Shown: positions 16,341-24,797 of the stretch, piece by piece | How the letters are laid out: every line of letters begins with the position of its first letter | Numbering within the stretch: the first letter of the stretch is position 1 | The notes under the pieces: model-generated | Told to the model about the DNA's origin: nothing | Databases searched by the model: none | What the model saw: the letters and a program-made list of their open reading frames with translations, nothing else | NCBI GenBank assembly: GCA_015709315.1 | Contig: JACCQI010000001.1 | Coordinates: forward strand, 52,242-98,434 | Reading direction: 5' to 3' | From: Desulfovibrionaceae bacterium | Lineage (GTDB): Bacteria > Desulfobacterota > Desulfovibrionia > Desulfovibrionales > Desulfovibrionaceae | DNA: 46,193 bases | Made by a program: the position numbers and the translations under genes

Positions 16341-16366
16341 CCCGGCGGCCCCGAGGGGCCGCCGGG
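16341..16366 (-). promoter_or_regulatory. Strong intercistronic hairpin after the DASS gene
   Basis: CCCGGCGGCCCC (16341-16352) and GGGGCCGCCGGG (16355-16366) form a perfect 12-bp inverted repeat around GA. No T run follows, and the next SD is 15 bases on. Likely a stability element separating transporter mRNA from downstream segments, or a partial attenuator. Confidence 0.65.
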
Positions 16367-16386
16367 ATTATCCCGCGTCAGGCTCG

Positions 16387-18237
16387 TCAGAAGCCTGGCA
16401 GGTTGCCGAATCCGATGCCGCTCCAGTAAACCGCCGTAAGGATGACGATCACGATGTTGGCGACAAACCACATGGGCAGGCCGATCCTGACGTAGTCCTT
16501 GGGCTCCAGGTAGCCGGAGGCGTACACGATGGCGTTGGGCGGGGTGCCGATGATCAGGCAGTAGGCGAAGGAAGACGCCACTGCGGTGGCCATTGCCATG
16601 AAGGGCAGGAAGGTGGTGCCCGTATGGACGATGCTGGCCATGTTCAGGGTGATGGGGCCGACCGCGGCGGCTGCCGGGCCGTCGGCCATCAGGTTGGTCA
16701 GCACGGCGGTCAGGCCGTTGGACGTCAGCATCAGCGGGATGCCGTGGTCCATGCCCAGCGGGGCCAGCAGGTCGATGACGGACTGGGCCAGCCAGTAGGC
16801 GGCGCCGGTCTGGTCCAGTGTGCGGCCGAAGATGATCGCGCCCGCGTATAGCCAGACAACGCCCCAGTCGACTTTTTCCTGGTAGTCGCGCCAGTTGACC
16901 ACGCCCGCCAGCAGGTAGGCGACCGCGCCCGCGACCGCGATGACGCCGATGCCCAGCCGGATCGGGTAGATGCCCATGTTGTAGAAGGCCTTTTCCGTGA
17001 ACCAGCCGAAGACCATGATGACGAAGATGATCATCGCCCAGATCTGATTCTTGTTCCACTTGCCCATCTTGTCGATTTCGCCCTCAAGGTGCCTCATGGC
17101 CGGGGCCAGGGAGGTGATGCGGGGCTTGAAGAGCATGTTGGTGATGAACCAGGTGATGGGGATCATCACGATGACGAACGGCATGCAGTAGAGGATCCAC
17201 TGCGCGTAGCCGATGTCCATGCCGAACATGTCGGTCAGGTAGGTCATCATGATGACGTTGCGCGCGCCGCCGGACGGGGCGCCGGGACCGCCGATGTTGC
17301 AGGCCATGGCGATGGCGATCATCAGCATCTTGGCCAGTTCCTTGTCCTCGGGGATTTCCTCGGACAGGCTGTTCTGGTAGAGCAGCATGCCGATGGGCAG
17401 GAACATGGCGGCCAGGGCGTGGTCCGAGATGAACGCGGCCAGCGGGCTGATGACGATGAAGAAGATGAGCGTGATCCAACGGACGTTGGGCACGGCCAGC
17501 TTCTTGAACATCAAGAGACACATGCGTTTGTCCACCCCGGTTTTGACGAAGGCGGCGGCGAACATGAGCGAACCCATGATGAACCAGCATGCGTCGGACC
17601 AGTATAGTCCGGCCACCTGGCTGCGCGACACCACCCCGAAAAAGACGAGGATCAGGCCGATGGCAAAGGCCACGCCCGGCAGGGGGATGCATTCGGTCAT
17701 GAAGCAGAAGACCACGAACACGACCAGGGCGATGGCCACCTTGATGTCCCAGGCGCCCTTGTCCGCGCTTTTCTGGTCCGTCTTGGACAGGTCGTCGTAG
17801 ATCAGCCCCTTCATTCGAAGATCAAACGCACTTTTCATGATCTTGAGATACGCTTCATCCCCGACGTTGTCCTTGATGTAATTGTAGGCCCGGTCGAAGT
17901 TGGCCGAATCGGAAGGGATCTTGTACTTCTTGGCCCACTTGAGGTCGCGCGACATGAAGCGCTGCTTGTTCAGGGCGCCCATGCGCATGTTTTGCTCCAT
18001 CATGCGCGCGGTGAGGATTTCCCACTGCTCGCAGTCGGCGCTTTCCTTTTGGAAAAGCTCATTGCACAGGAAGCTGACCACCTTTTTCGGGCCGATCGAG
18101 TACTGCATTCCCACATCCTTCATGCCCTTGGGAGTGGGAAGAAGGATGATTGCAGTGAAAAAGACCACCGGGAATATGAAGAGCTTCCAGTTTACGTACT
18201 TGTCGTAACCGGTTGCTTTTTTCTTTTCTTTAGCCAT
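16387..18237 (-). CDS. DASS (SLC13) family Na+/anion symporter
   Basis: 616 residues, polytopic. It has DASS features: TECIPLPGVAFAIGLILVFFG, YWSDACWFIMGSLMFAAAFVKTG, ISPLAAFISDHALAAMFLPIG, GGPGAPSGGARN, and near the end TSNGLTAVLTNLMADGPAAAAVGPI and IIGTPPNAIVYASGYL. Family members import dicarboxylates, citrate or sulfate with Na+; the substrate cannot be read from sequence. Unusual: between TM1 (about 18-36) and the core there is a hydrophilic, probably periplasmic insert of about 115 residues with two Cys. ATG 18237 is preceded by AGAGGTT. It is followed by a 49-residue membrane protein gene and accompanied by nhaB further down the operon. Confidence 0.9.
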   Translation of the reverse strand: MAKEKKKATGYDKYVNWKLFIFPVVFFTAIILLPTPKGMKDVGMQYSIGPKKVVSFLCNELFQKESADCEQWEILTARMMEQNMRMGALNKQRFMSRDLKWAKKYKIPSDSANFDRAYNYIKDNVGDEAYLKIMKSAFDLRMKGLIYDDLSKTDQKSADKGAWDIKVAIALVVFVVFCFMTECIPLPGVAFAIGLILVFFGVVSRSQVAGLYWSDACWFIMGSLMFAAAFVKTGVDKRMCLLMFKKLAVPNVRWITLIFFIVISPLAAFISDHALAAMFLPIGMLLYQNSLSEEIPEDKELAKMLMIAIAMACNIGGPGAPSGGARNVIMMTYLTDMFGMDIGYAQWILYCMPFVIVMIPITWFITNMLFKPRITSLAPAMRHLEGEIDKMGKWNKNQIWAMIIFVIMVFGWFTEKAFYNMGIYPIRLGIGVIAVAGAVAYLLAGVVNWRDYQEKVDWGVVWLYAGAIIFGRTLDQTGAAYWLAQSVIDLLAPLGMDHGIPLMLTSNGLTAVLTNLMADGPAAAAVGPITLNMASIVHTGTTFLPFMAMATAVASSFAYCLIIGTPPNAIVYASGYLEPKDYVRIGLPMWFVANIVIVILTAVYWSGIGFGNLPGF

Positions 18238-18269
18238 GTGTAACCTCTGTGTTTTGATCGCCGAAGCGT

Positions 18270-19169
18270 CTAGCCGGCGGAGATGATCTTCGCGATTTCA
18301 TAAAAGAGCTCCTGCTCGCGGACCACACCGACGTCGGTATTGTCCGACTGCACCAGCATGCGCCTGGCAGGGAGCGTCACCATGGTGTTGGCCACGTCCA
18401 TAAGGTTGGCCTGGGCATCGATGACGGGAATGTGCTCGGTCATGAAGTCGCGTACCGGACTGTCCATGATTTCCCTGACCCGCGAGGTGAACAGCCCCTG
18501 CCAGAACATGGCGGAGTACTGCAGGCTGTCGGCCATGGACGGCTTGGGTGCGGACAGGTATCGGGGGCGGACCGCGTCGATGAGGTCAAGCGGACTCAGC
18601 AGTCCGGCCACGCTGCCGTCGAGATTGATCACCACCACGGAGCGGTGCCCGGTGTCCATGAGGCGGTCGGTGGCCATCAGATGGCGCATGGCCTTTTCCA
18701 GCTCCTTGATGGCGTCCCGGACGGTGGAATCCAGCGGGATCTGGGTGTACCTCTCCAGCGGGATCATGATGTCGATCGCGAGCTTCTCGATATAGCCGAC
18801 CTTGGTGGCGTAGTCATGGGCGTCCTTGATTTTCACGCCCAGCAGATCCACGTCGCACGGTTTGGCCAGGTAGTCGAATGCCCCGGTGTCGTACGCCTTT
18901 TTGGCGCTGGGCACGCCGCCATGCCCGGTGAGCATGATGACCGGGGTGTCCGGGTTCTTCGCCTTGATCAGTTTCAGGGTTTCATGGCCGTCCAGCCCGC
19001 CCATCTTAACGTCCAGAATGACGACGTCCGGGTTTTCGACCATTTTCTCCAACGCCTCTTCGCCACTGGCCGCCAGGATCGTGTCGAATCCTTTGCGGTC
19101 CAGTATTTTTGACGTGGTGACGCGGAAGCGTTCCTCATCGTCAACCATGAGGACCTTGATTTTTGCCAT
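18270..19169 (-). CDS. Response regulator with paired CBS domains
   Basis: 299 residues. The receiver (about 1-120) has MVDDEERF, phospho-Asp in VVILDVKMGG, LTGHGGVP and YLAKPCD. It is followed by two CBS motifs: about 135-195 (YTQIPLDSTVRDAIKELE, HRSVVVINLDGSVAGLLSPLDLIDAV) and about 235-297 (VRDFMTEHIPVIDAQANLMDVANTM, ARRMLVQSDNTDVGVVREQELFYEI). CBS pairs bind adenine nucleotides, so output could depend on energy state. No DNA-binding domain. AAGGAGG precedes the ATG. It is encoded between the lead receiver gene and the DASS symporter gene, so it may modulate the transporter directly. Confidence 0.9.
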   Translation of the reverse strand: MAKIKVLMVDDEERFRVTTSKILDRKGFDTILAASGEEALEKMVENPDVVILDVKMGGLDGHETLKLIKAKNPDTPVIMLTGHGGVPSAKKAYDTGAFDYLAKPCDVDLLGVKIKDAHDYATKVGYIEKLAIDIMIPLERYTQIPLDSTVRDAIKELEKAMRHLMATDRLMDTGHRSVVVINLDGSVAGLLSPLDLIDAVRPRYLSAPKPSMADSLQYSAMFWQGLFTSRVREIMDSPVRDFMTEHIPVIDAQANLMDVANTMVTLPARRMLVQSDNTDVGVVREQELFYEIAKIISAG

Positions 19170-19188
19170 TACAACCTCCTTGATTTTC

Positions 19189-19626
19189 CTAACGCAGTTC
19201 CCCCTGCTCGCCGCCGACTTCGGCCATGCGCGCAGAACGGATTTTTTGTTTTTGGAGCGAAACCTTCTCGAATGCCTCTTCCGCTTTCTTGAGGAAATCC
19301 TTCATGCTCACGGGCTTGATCAGGTAGTCTATGGCGCCGAGCTTGAGTCCCTCCACGGCGGTTTCCATGGTCGCGTGGCCGGTGAGAATGATGACCTCGG
19401 TGAGGGGATAATTATTCTTGATGTGCTGGAGTGTCTCGATGCCGTCCATTCCCGGCATCTTGATGTCGAGGAAGATAACGTCCACGTCGGTGGTCGAAAG
19501 CGTTTCCAGAGCATCCCTGCCCGAATTGGCGGTCAGGGCCTCGATGCCCATTTTTTCGAAGAGTTTTTTTGTGGTGCTGAGCAGCCGCTCCTCGTCATCC
19601 ACCAGCAGGATTTTCATTTTTTTCAT
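19189..19626 (-). CDS. Single-domain response regulator, first gene of the operon
   Basis: About 145 residues. The receiver has LLVDDEERL, phospho-Asp in VIFLDIKMPG, ILTGHATM and YLIKPVS, with a short basic helical tail (about 118-145) and no DNA-binding fold. Starts: ATG 19626 (GGTGG upstream) or an in-frame ATG at 19641. It lies about 42 bases downstream of the predicted start point of the sigma-54 promoter at 19679-19694 and is therefore the lead gene of the 13-gene transcript. Confidence 0.92.
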   Translation of the reverse strand: MKKMKILLVDDEERLLSTTKKLFEKMGIEALTANSGRDALETLSTTDVDVIFLDIKMPGMDGIETLQHIKNNYPLTEVIILTGHATMETAVEGLKLGAIDYLIKPVSMKDFLKKAEEAFEKVSLQKQKIRSARMAEVGGEQGELR

Positions 19627-19678
19627 GATGCCACCATTCATTTTGAACGTCGTTGAAGTGCAAACCTGGAATTTGTTT

Positions 19679-19694
19679 AGCAACCCGTGTGCCA
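19679..19694 (-). promoter_or_regulatory. Sigma-54 (-24/-12) promoter of the signalling operon
   Basis: The minus strand reads TGGCACACGGGTTGCT, matching the sigma-54 consensus TGGCACG-N4-TTGCW at all but one position, with GG and GC at the required spacing. The predicted start is near 19668. It needs an enhancer-binding activator; one is encoded at 24915-27431. Confidence 0.85.
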
Positions 19695-19736
19695 AACATA
19701 TCACCCTGAAAAAATGGAACTTAAATAAGAAAAACC

Positions 19737-19770
19737 ACGCAAAATTGCGTTGCGAGATATCCTTGCGCAA
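19737..19770. promoter_or_regulatory. Inverted repeats upstream of the sigma-54 promoter (candidate UAS)
   Basis: ACGCAA-AA-TTGCGT (19737-19750) is a perfect 6-bp inverted repeat. It is followed by TTGCG at 19751 and a TTGCGCAA palindrome (19763-19770). They lie 43-76 bases upstream of the -24 element, a usual place for an enhancer site. A related TCGCAA-N10-TTGCGA lies near the other sigma-54 promoter. The rest of 19627-19942 shows no gene. Confidence 0.5.
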
Positions 19771-19942
19771 TAGGTTGAAGGGAGCGGGGCGGGCCTTGGA
19801 GAGGAAAGGAGGCCGCGCAGTGAAACCCTTGACGGGCGGAGGTTCGGGGACGTTTTCGGGATTTTTGGGTGCCGGAGGGGGCTGGTAAGGCATGGTTGGT
19901 GCATGTTACAGTTCTGTTACAAAACAACCATGGAGTGTCGCT

Positions 19943-22900
19943 TTGTCCCCCAGTTCGCTTTACTACGATGCCAATGATTACAAGCTGCTTGAGATCCTCA
20001 ACGATCTGATTCAGCGTGGTGTGGACCGATCGCATTTCAAGACCATCCTGGAACCCTATCTCCGTCCCCACGGCATCAAGGAGCTGGCCGCCGACCCCGG
20101 GCTTCGGATCGCCTACGCCATCATGCACCTGCTGCAGTCGCTGAAGTCCGATCAGGCCCGTGATCGCATCAAGGCCATCAATGCCCTGCGCGACGAGACC
20201 CTGGCCGCGGCCAGGGGGAGCATGCGCAACAACCGGGCGCGCGTTCTGGTGCAGATCGGCAAGGGGCTGATCCGGGCGCAGGGCAACGAGGTCCGGCAGC
20301 TGGAGCTGGCCCACGACTTCCGCCGGGCGGCCGCAGGCAAGGTCGGTTTCCTGCGCCGCCAGCTCAGAAAGTACCACTTGCTCGAAATGCCCGAGGAGTG
20401 GAACCAGATCGCCTTTGACGACAGGGTTCACGACGCCAACAGCAAGGGGCGGAAGTCGGCCACGCACCTGATAATGGACGCCTGGGTAAAGGGTATCCGA
20501 GACCTGACCGTGGTCTATTATAATTTCATGGAGCCTGCCGTGGCCAGGGAGCTGTTCGCCTCGGCCCGCATCCTGGACGTGACCGCCCGCATCGGCATCG
20601 AGTTCCAGGCCATGTTCCGCGACCGTTACGTCAAGATCGTCTGGGGTCCCAACGGGGTGCAGGACGACGGCGACATCGAGGAATTCTTCCGCCAGGACCA
20701 GGTCCGGGAGCTCATGCGGCTGGGCCAGGAGGTGCAGGCGCTGCGGACCGCCTACGTGAAGGCCGTGACCCAAGCCTTCAACAAGGTGCATCGCGAGTCC
20801 ATTCGCCAGGAGTTCGGCATATCCCTGCCGCCCCTGGATTACGCCGACGTGCGGCGGGCCATCGGTTCGGGCCAGCCGTCCATCTTTCACCTGGGCAACT
20901 ATATCCACGAGACGGCCATGCCCCTGTTCGCCGAGCGGGTGGAGGCCCTGCGTCGGGAGTACATGAACTCGGACTACGACGCCAAGGCCGCCATAACCAT
21001 GCAGGTCGAGTCGCTTGACGCCCTGGACGCGGACACGATCATCGCCCGCTACCTGCTCCCCGAGGAAAACCCGGACATTCCCAACCCGGACATGCCCTCC
21101 GGGGATAATGTCCCGGAATTGCTCCGCCTGTCGCCCGCGGAGCTGACCTCCCGGCTGCGCGGGGCGTCGCCCTCAAGCAGCCTGACGCTCATCCTTTCCG
21201 ACCTGGACCTGGCCGACGTCATCGAGATCCTCTACGACTGCCAGGGGCGCATTTCCCATTTCGAGGTCTTCAACACCAAGTCCCTGACCGAGCTGCAGGC
21301 CCGTCAGCGCAGGCCGTTCAGCCAATTGCAGCAGGCCATCAACGAGCAGAACGCCGTTGTCCTGAAGCGCATGATCCGCAACCGCATCAAGTGTCTTCAG
21401 GGCGATCCCGAGCCGTCCGCCCGCGACAGGGAGGCGCGGCTCGAAGCCATTCTGCCGCATTTCAGCAGGCTGCTCGACCGGTATCGCCGGACCCCGCTCA
21501 AGGCCGCCGTGGGCAGCGGCTCCACCGGCCGGTCGTCCCGCGCGCACGGCATGGGCTTTGCCGTGGCCGAGACCCTGCCCTTCAGGGCGCAGCGTGAACT
21601 GCGCCACCGCCCGCCGTCGGCCTGCATTCCCATCGCGGCCACGGCCATGGCCTCGGTGGAGTTCATCCCGCCCCGGCGGTCCGTCTCGGCCGGTTGCTTG
21701 ACCTGTCTGATATGCACTCTGCCGGGCTTCAGGGCCTTGTTCTGCCGGACCCGCCATTGGTGGCGGCTGGGCAGCTTCCGCGTGGACACCTCGGCCTGCG
21801 GCGACGTGGTCACCCTGGGCGGCATCAGCCAGGAGGGCAACGGCCTGCGCCTCTTCGACGAGCACGAAAAGCGGGAGAGAAAACGTCCCGCGCCGGCGTA
21901 TCTGAACACTTCGCTCAAGAACGCGCTCAAGGTCCTGGCCGGGTTCGTGCCCGCTTTTCTGACCTTCTATTTGACCAAGGACTGGTGGGTGCTCGCCTAC
22001 CTGGGCGGTTTGATCTGGTTCTTCATCACCGGGTTCAGGAACGTGATCCAGTCCGTGCTCGGCGGTGGCGGGCTCCGCCGTTCCCAGTACCTGGCCTGGA
22101 ACGACTACGTGAGCTGGGATCGGATCGCCGATTCGCTGCTCTACACCGGGTTTTCCGTGCCGCTTCTGGACTGGCTGTGCAAATCCGTGTTTCTGGACCG
22201 GGGGCTGGGCATCACCACGACCACCGATCCGCTCATGCTCTATACGATCATGGCCCTGACCAACGGCATCTACATCTCGGGCCACAACATTTTCCGGGGA
22301 CTGCCGCGCAAGGCGGCCCTGGCCAATTTCTTCAGGAGCATCCTGTCCATCCCCGTGGCCATCGCGCTGAACGAGGGGGTCGGCTTCATCCTCCACCTGT
22401 CCGGAGTGGGGGGGGTGGCGGCCATGCTGCAACTGTGGGCGGCGGTCATCTCCAAGCTGGCTTCGGATTTCGTGGCGGGCATCATCGAGGGGCTGGCCGA
22501 CAGGTCGTACAACATCTCCATGCGCGACTGGGACTACACGGAGAAGATCAGGCAGGTGTTCGAGCTGTTCACCCAGCTGGAAATCCTTTTCCCCACGCGG
22601 AACATGCTGGACGTCCTGCGAGCGCCGTCGGAGTTCATCGAGCTGTCCCGGTCGGCCGGACGGGACCACGTGCCCGCAGTCATGGCCAACGCCCTGGACC
22701 TGCTCTACATTTGGGCCTACAAGCCCCGGTCCGGCGAAGCTCTGCGCAGGGCAATGGAGCAGATGACGGCCGACGAACAGGACGTGTTCGTGGCCGCGCA
22801 GCAGATTCTCAGGGAGGAGAAGGAGGTGGCCACCCTGTTCGTGAACGGCCTGGTGGGGCGCAACTTTTCCAAGGCGCTTTCCTTCTACCTGCTTCGCTAC

Positions 22901-22975
22901 CGGAGCTATCTGGACGAACTGGAGGCCATGGCCGGGTCCATGGACAGGAAATCGGGCGCTGAGGAGTGTCCGTAG
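19943..22975 (+). CDS. Large membrane protein of unknown function
   Basis: About 1010 residues; I do not recognise the family with confidence. The first 550 residues are soluble and mostly helical. A segment at about 560-600 holds five Cys, including GCLTCLICTLPG and LFCR. Residues about 655-850 contain roughly six membrane helices (VLAGFVPAFLTFYL, VLAYLGGLIWFFITG, LMLYTIMALTNGIYI, ILSIPVAIALNEGVGFIL, MLQLWAAVISKLASDFVAG). The last 140 residues are soluble. The layout faintly recalls proteins annotated as 'site-specific recombinase' membrane proteins, but I would not assign that. It starts at TTG 19943 with GGAG seven bases upstream; no better start is in frame. The gene is divergent from the 13-gene operon and flanks a second sigma-54-controlled kinase gene. 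Codon use is consistent throughout. Confidence 0.75.
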   Translation: MSPSSLYYDANDYKLLEILNDLIQRGVDRSHFKTILEPYLRPHGIKELAADPGLRIAYAIMHLLQSLKSDQARDRIKAINALRDETLAAARGSMRNNRARVLVQIGKGLIRAQGNEVRQLELAHDFRRAAAGKVGFLRRQLRKYHLLEMPEEWNQIAFDDRVHDANSKGRKSATHLIMDAWVKGIRDLTVVYYNFMEPAVARELFASARILDVTARIGIEFQAMFRDRYVKIVWGPNGVQDDGDIEEFFRQDQVRELMRLGQEVQALRTAYVKAVTQAFNKVHRESIRQEFGISLPPLDYADVRRAIGSGQPSIFHLGNYIHETAMPLFAERVEALRREYMNSDYDAKAAITMQVESLDALDADTIIARYLLPEENPDIPNPDMPSGDNVPELLRLSPAELTSRLRGASPSSSLTLILSDLDLADVIEILYDCQGRISHFEVFNTKSLTELQARQRRPFSQLQQAINEQNAVVLKRMIRNRIKCLQGDPEPSARDREARLEAILPHFSRLLDRYRRTPLKAAVGSGSTGRSSRAHGMGFAVAETLPFRAQRELRHRPPSACIPIAATAMASVEFIPPRRSVSAGCLTCLICTLPGFRALFCRTRHWWRLGSFRVDTSACGDVVTLGGISQEGNGLRLFDEHEKRERKRPAPAYLNTSLKNALKVLAGFVPAFLTFYLTKDWWVLAYLGGLIWFFITGFRNVIQSVLGGGGLRRSQYLAWNDYVSWDRIADSLLYTGFSVPLLDWLCKSVFLDRGLGITTTTDPLMLYTIMALTNGIYISGHNIFRGLPRKAALANFFRSILSIPVAIALNEGVGFILHLSGVGGVAAMLQLWAAVISKLASDFVAGIIEGLADRSYNISMRDWDYTEKIRQVFELFTQLEILFPTRNMLDVLRAPSEFIELSRSAGRDHVPAVMANALDLLYIWAYKPRSGEALRRAMEQMTADEQDVFVAAQQILREEKEVATLFVNGLVGRNFSKALSFYLLRYRSYLDELEAMAGSMDRKSGAEECP

Positions 22976-23005
22976 CCTCGGGGGCGCAACACGCGTCCAC
23001 CCCGG

Positions 23006-24685
23006 TCAGGCTGCGTCCCTGCCGGGAATGACCACCGTGAAGGTGGTGCCTTCGCCCTTGGTGCTTTCCGCAGTCAGTTCGCCGCCCATGGAATCGATGA
23101 TGGAGTGGCACACGGACAGCCCCAGCCCGGTTCCCTGGCCCGGCGCCTTGGTGGTGAAGAAGGGCATGAAGATCTTGCTCAGATGTTCCTTGCTCATGCC
23201 CACCCCGTTGTCGGTCACGGTGATGACGGCATTGCCCTTGGCGTCGCGCCGCGTCCGCATGGCGATTTCGCCGCCCTCGGACCCGTGCCGGTCCACCACC
23301 GCGTGAATGGCGTTGTTGACCAGATTGATCATCACCTGCTGCAACTGGCCGGGGTCCGCCTCCACCGTGGGGGCGTTGGATGCCACGTCGCAGTGCAGGC
23401 CGATGCCGTGGACCGAAGCCTTGTTTTCGACCATGGCCCAGACCTTGGGCAGGTATTCGGTCAGGTCGATGGTCTGGTTCTGCGGGGCGTCCTGCCTGCC
23501 GAAGCGGAGAATTTCCCGGGTGATGGCCGCACAGCGGCCGATCTGAATCTGGAGCTGTTCCGCGATTTCGGTCAATTCGTCCCGCGACGCCTTTTCCTCT
23601 TCGCGCTCGGGGATGTCCTTGAGCGTCAGGTCGAACAGGGCCAGGTCCGCCCGCATGATCTGAAGCGGGTTGTTGATTTCGTGGGCGAAACCCGCCGCCA
23701 TCTCGCCCAGCTCGGCCAGCCGGGCGGCCTGGAGCAGCTGGCTTTCCAGCTTGCGCACGGCCTCGGTCTTTTCTTGCATGGATTCGGACAGCTTGCGGCT
23801 GGCCATGAAGGCCAGGATCACGACCATCACGCCGCCGCAAATCAGGCAGAGCAACACGGTGTAGGCGGCCACGACCGTGTCGTGATACGCCTCGGAGGTC
23901 TTTTGGCGGACGATGAGCCGCCACTTGCCGTCGTTGAGCGGGGCCGAGACGGACAGGTAGCTTTCGTCGCCCTTTGTGTCCGTGAAGGTCATGAGGCTGC
24001 CCCGTTGCGGCGGATACTGCGCAGGGTCTTTCTCCAGCAGGTCGCCGCCGGAACGCCGTCCGGTCTGGAAGCGGTTCTCCGCGTTCAGAATATATGCCTC
24101 GCCGGAATCACCGATGTTGACGACATTGACGATGTCCTCGAACACCTTGGAATTTATGGTTGCCCGCAAAACCCAGGGGCGGTCGTCGATGCGGCGGACC
24201 ACAGCGACCACGAAGTGGGGGACGTTGCGGTATCCCATGAAGACGTCGCTGACGTAGTATCCTTTTTTCAGGGTTTCCATGTACCACGGCGTCTGCCGGT
24301 AATCCTTGCCCAGCAGGTCGTAGGGCCCCGCATAGGCGGTGTGCGCGCCCTCCGGGTTTATGATGCCCATATCCTGGAATGCGGCGGCCCCGCTTTGCAG
24401 CATGATGCGGACCTCCTGCCGGGCGATTTCGCCGGTCAGGGCTTCGGGCGGGAGCATGGCCAGAAAGGATTCCAGGTCGTTTCGGCGCTCCTTGAGGAAA
24501 TCGTCGATCATCCGCCGGTGGTCCACGGCGGCCTGGGTCAGGGCGGCGGTGGCGTGGCTTTTGGTCGTTTCGGAAAAGGCGTAGAAGCCTACGGCCGCGG
24601 CCAACAGGAGCGGTATGACGGGCACCAGGATCATGGAAACGAGGAGGAGTTTGTGTATCTCGCAAGGCTTGGACGGCGTACTCAT
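23006..24685 (-). CDS. Cache-domain membrane histidine kinase
   Basis: About 559 residues. TM1 about 13-36, a periplasmic dCache-like domain about 40-290 (YVSDVFMGYRNVPHFVVAVV, RPWVLRATINSKVF), TM2 about 295-317, HisKA with GFAHEINNPLQIM (about 352-364) and HATPase with NLVNNAIHAVV, DNGVGM and GQGTGLGLSV. The sensor is a paralogue of the one at 10848-12521. ATG 24685 is chosen although its Shine-Dalgarno is weak; a TTG at 24730 would add 15 residues. Transcription should start near 24787 from a consensus sigma-54 promoter. No receiver gene is adjacent, so it may feed the receivers of the 13-gene operon. Convergent with the large membrane protein gene. Confidence 0.92.
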   Translation of the reverse strand: MSTPSKPCEIHKLLLVSMILVPVIPLLLAAAVGFYAFSETTKSHATAALTQAAVDHRRMIDDFLKERRNDLESFLAMLPPEALTGEIARQEVRIMLQSGAAAFQDMGIINPEGAHTAYAGPYDLLGKDYRQTPWYMETLKKGYYVSDVFMGYRNVPHFVVAVVRRIDDRPWVLRATINSKVFEDIVNVVNIGDSGEAYILNAENRFQTGRRSGGDLLEKDPAQYPPQRGSLMTFTDTKGDESYLSVSAPLNDGKWRLIVRQKTSEAYHDTVVAAYTVLLCLICGGVMVVILAFMASRKLSESMQEKTEAVRKLESQLLQAARLAELGEMAAGFAHEINNPLQIMRADLALFDLTLKDIPEREEEKASRDELTEIAEQLQIQIGRCAAITREILRFGRQDAPQNQTIDLTEYLPKVWAMVENKASVHGIGLHCDVASNAPTVEADPGQLQQVMINLVNNAIHAVVDRHGSEGGEIAMRTRRDAKGNAVITVTDNGVGMSKEHLSKIFMPFFTTKAPGQGTGLGLSVCHSIIDSMGGELTAESTKGEGTTFTVVIPGRDAA

Positions 24686-24753
24686 GTTCAATGCTCGATT
24701 TTGATTGCTGAAGTTGCCAAAAAAATCCAATACATTTTATACTGTTAAAAATC

Positions 24754-24775
24754 TCGCAAGCATACGACTTTGCGA
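24754..24775. promoter_or_regulatory. Inverted repeat TCGCAA-N10-TTGCGA
   Basis: A perfect 6-bp inverted repeat between the divergent kinase and activator genes. Its half-sites resemble the ACGCAA/TTGCGT repeat upstream of the other sigma-54 promoter. A binding site for the activator at 24915 is a plausible inference. Confidence 0.5.
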
Positions 24776-24797
24776 TATACCCTGCCTGGGATAATTT

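Noticed and set aside
21520-21900. Possible compensating frameshifts in the large membrane protein (Cys/Arg-rich segment)
   Set aside because: Codon third positions stay G/C-rich in the main frame, and the other two frames contain stops or unlikely protein, so the frame appears intact.
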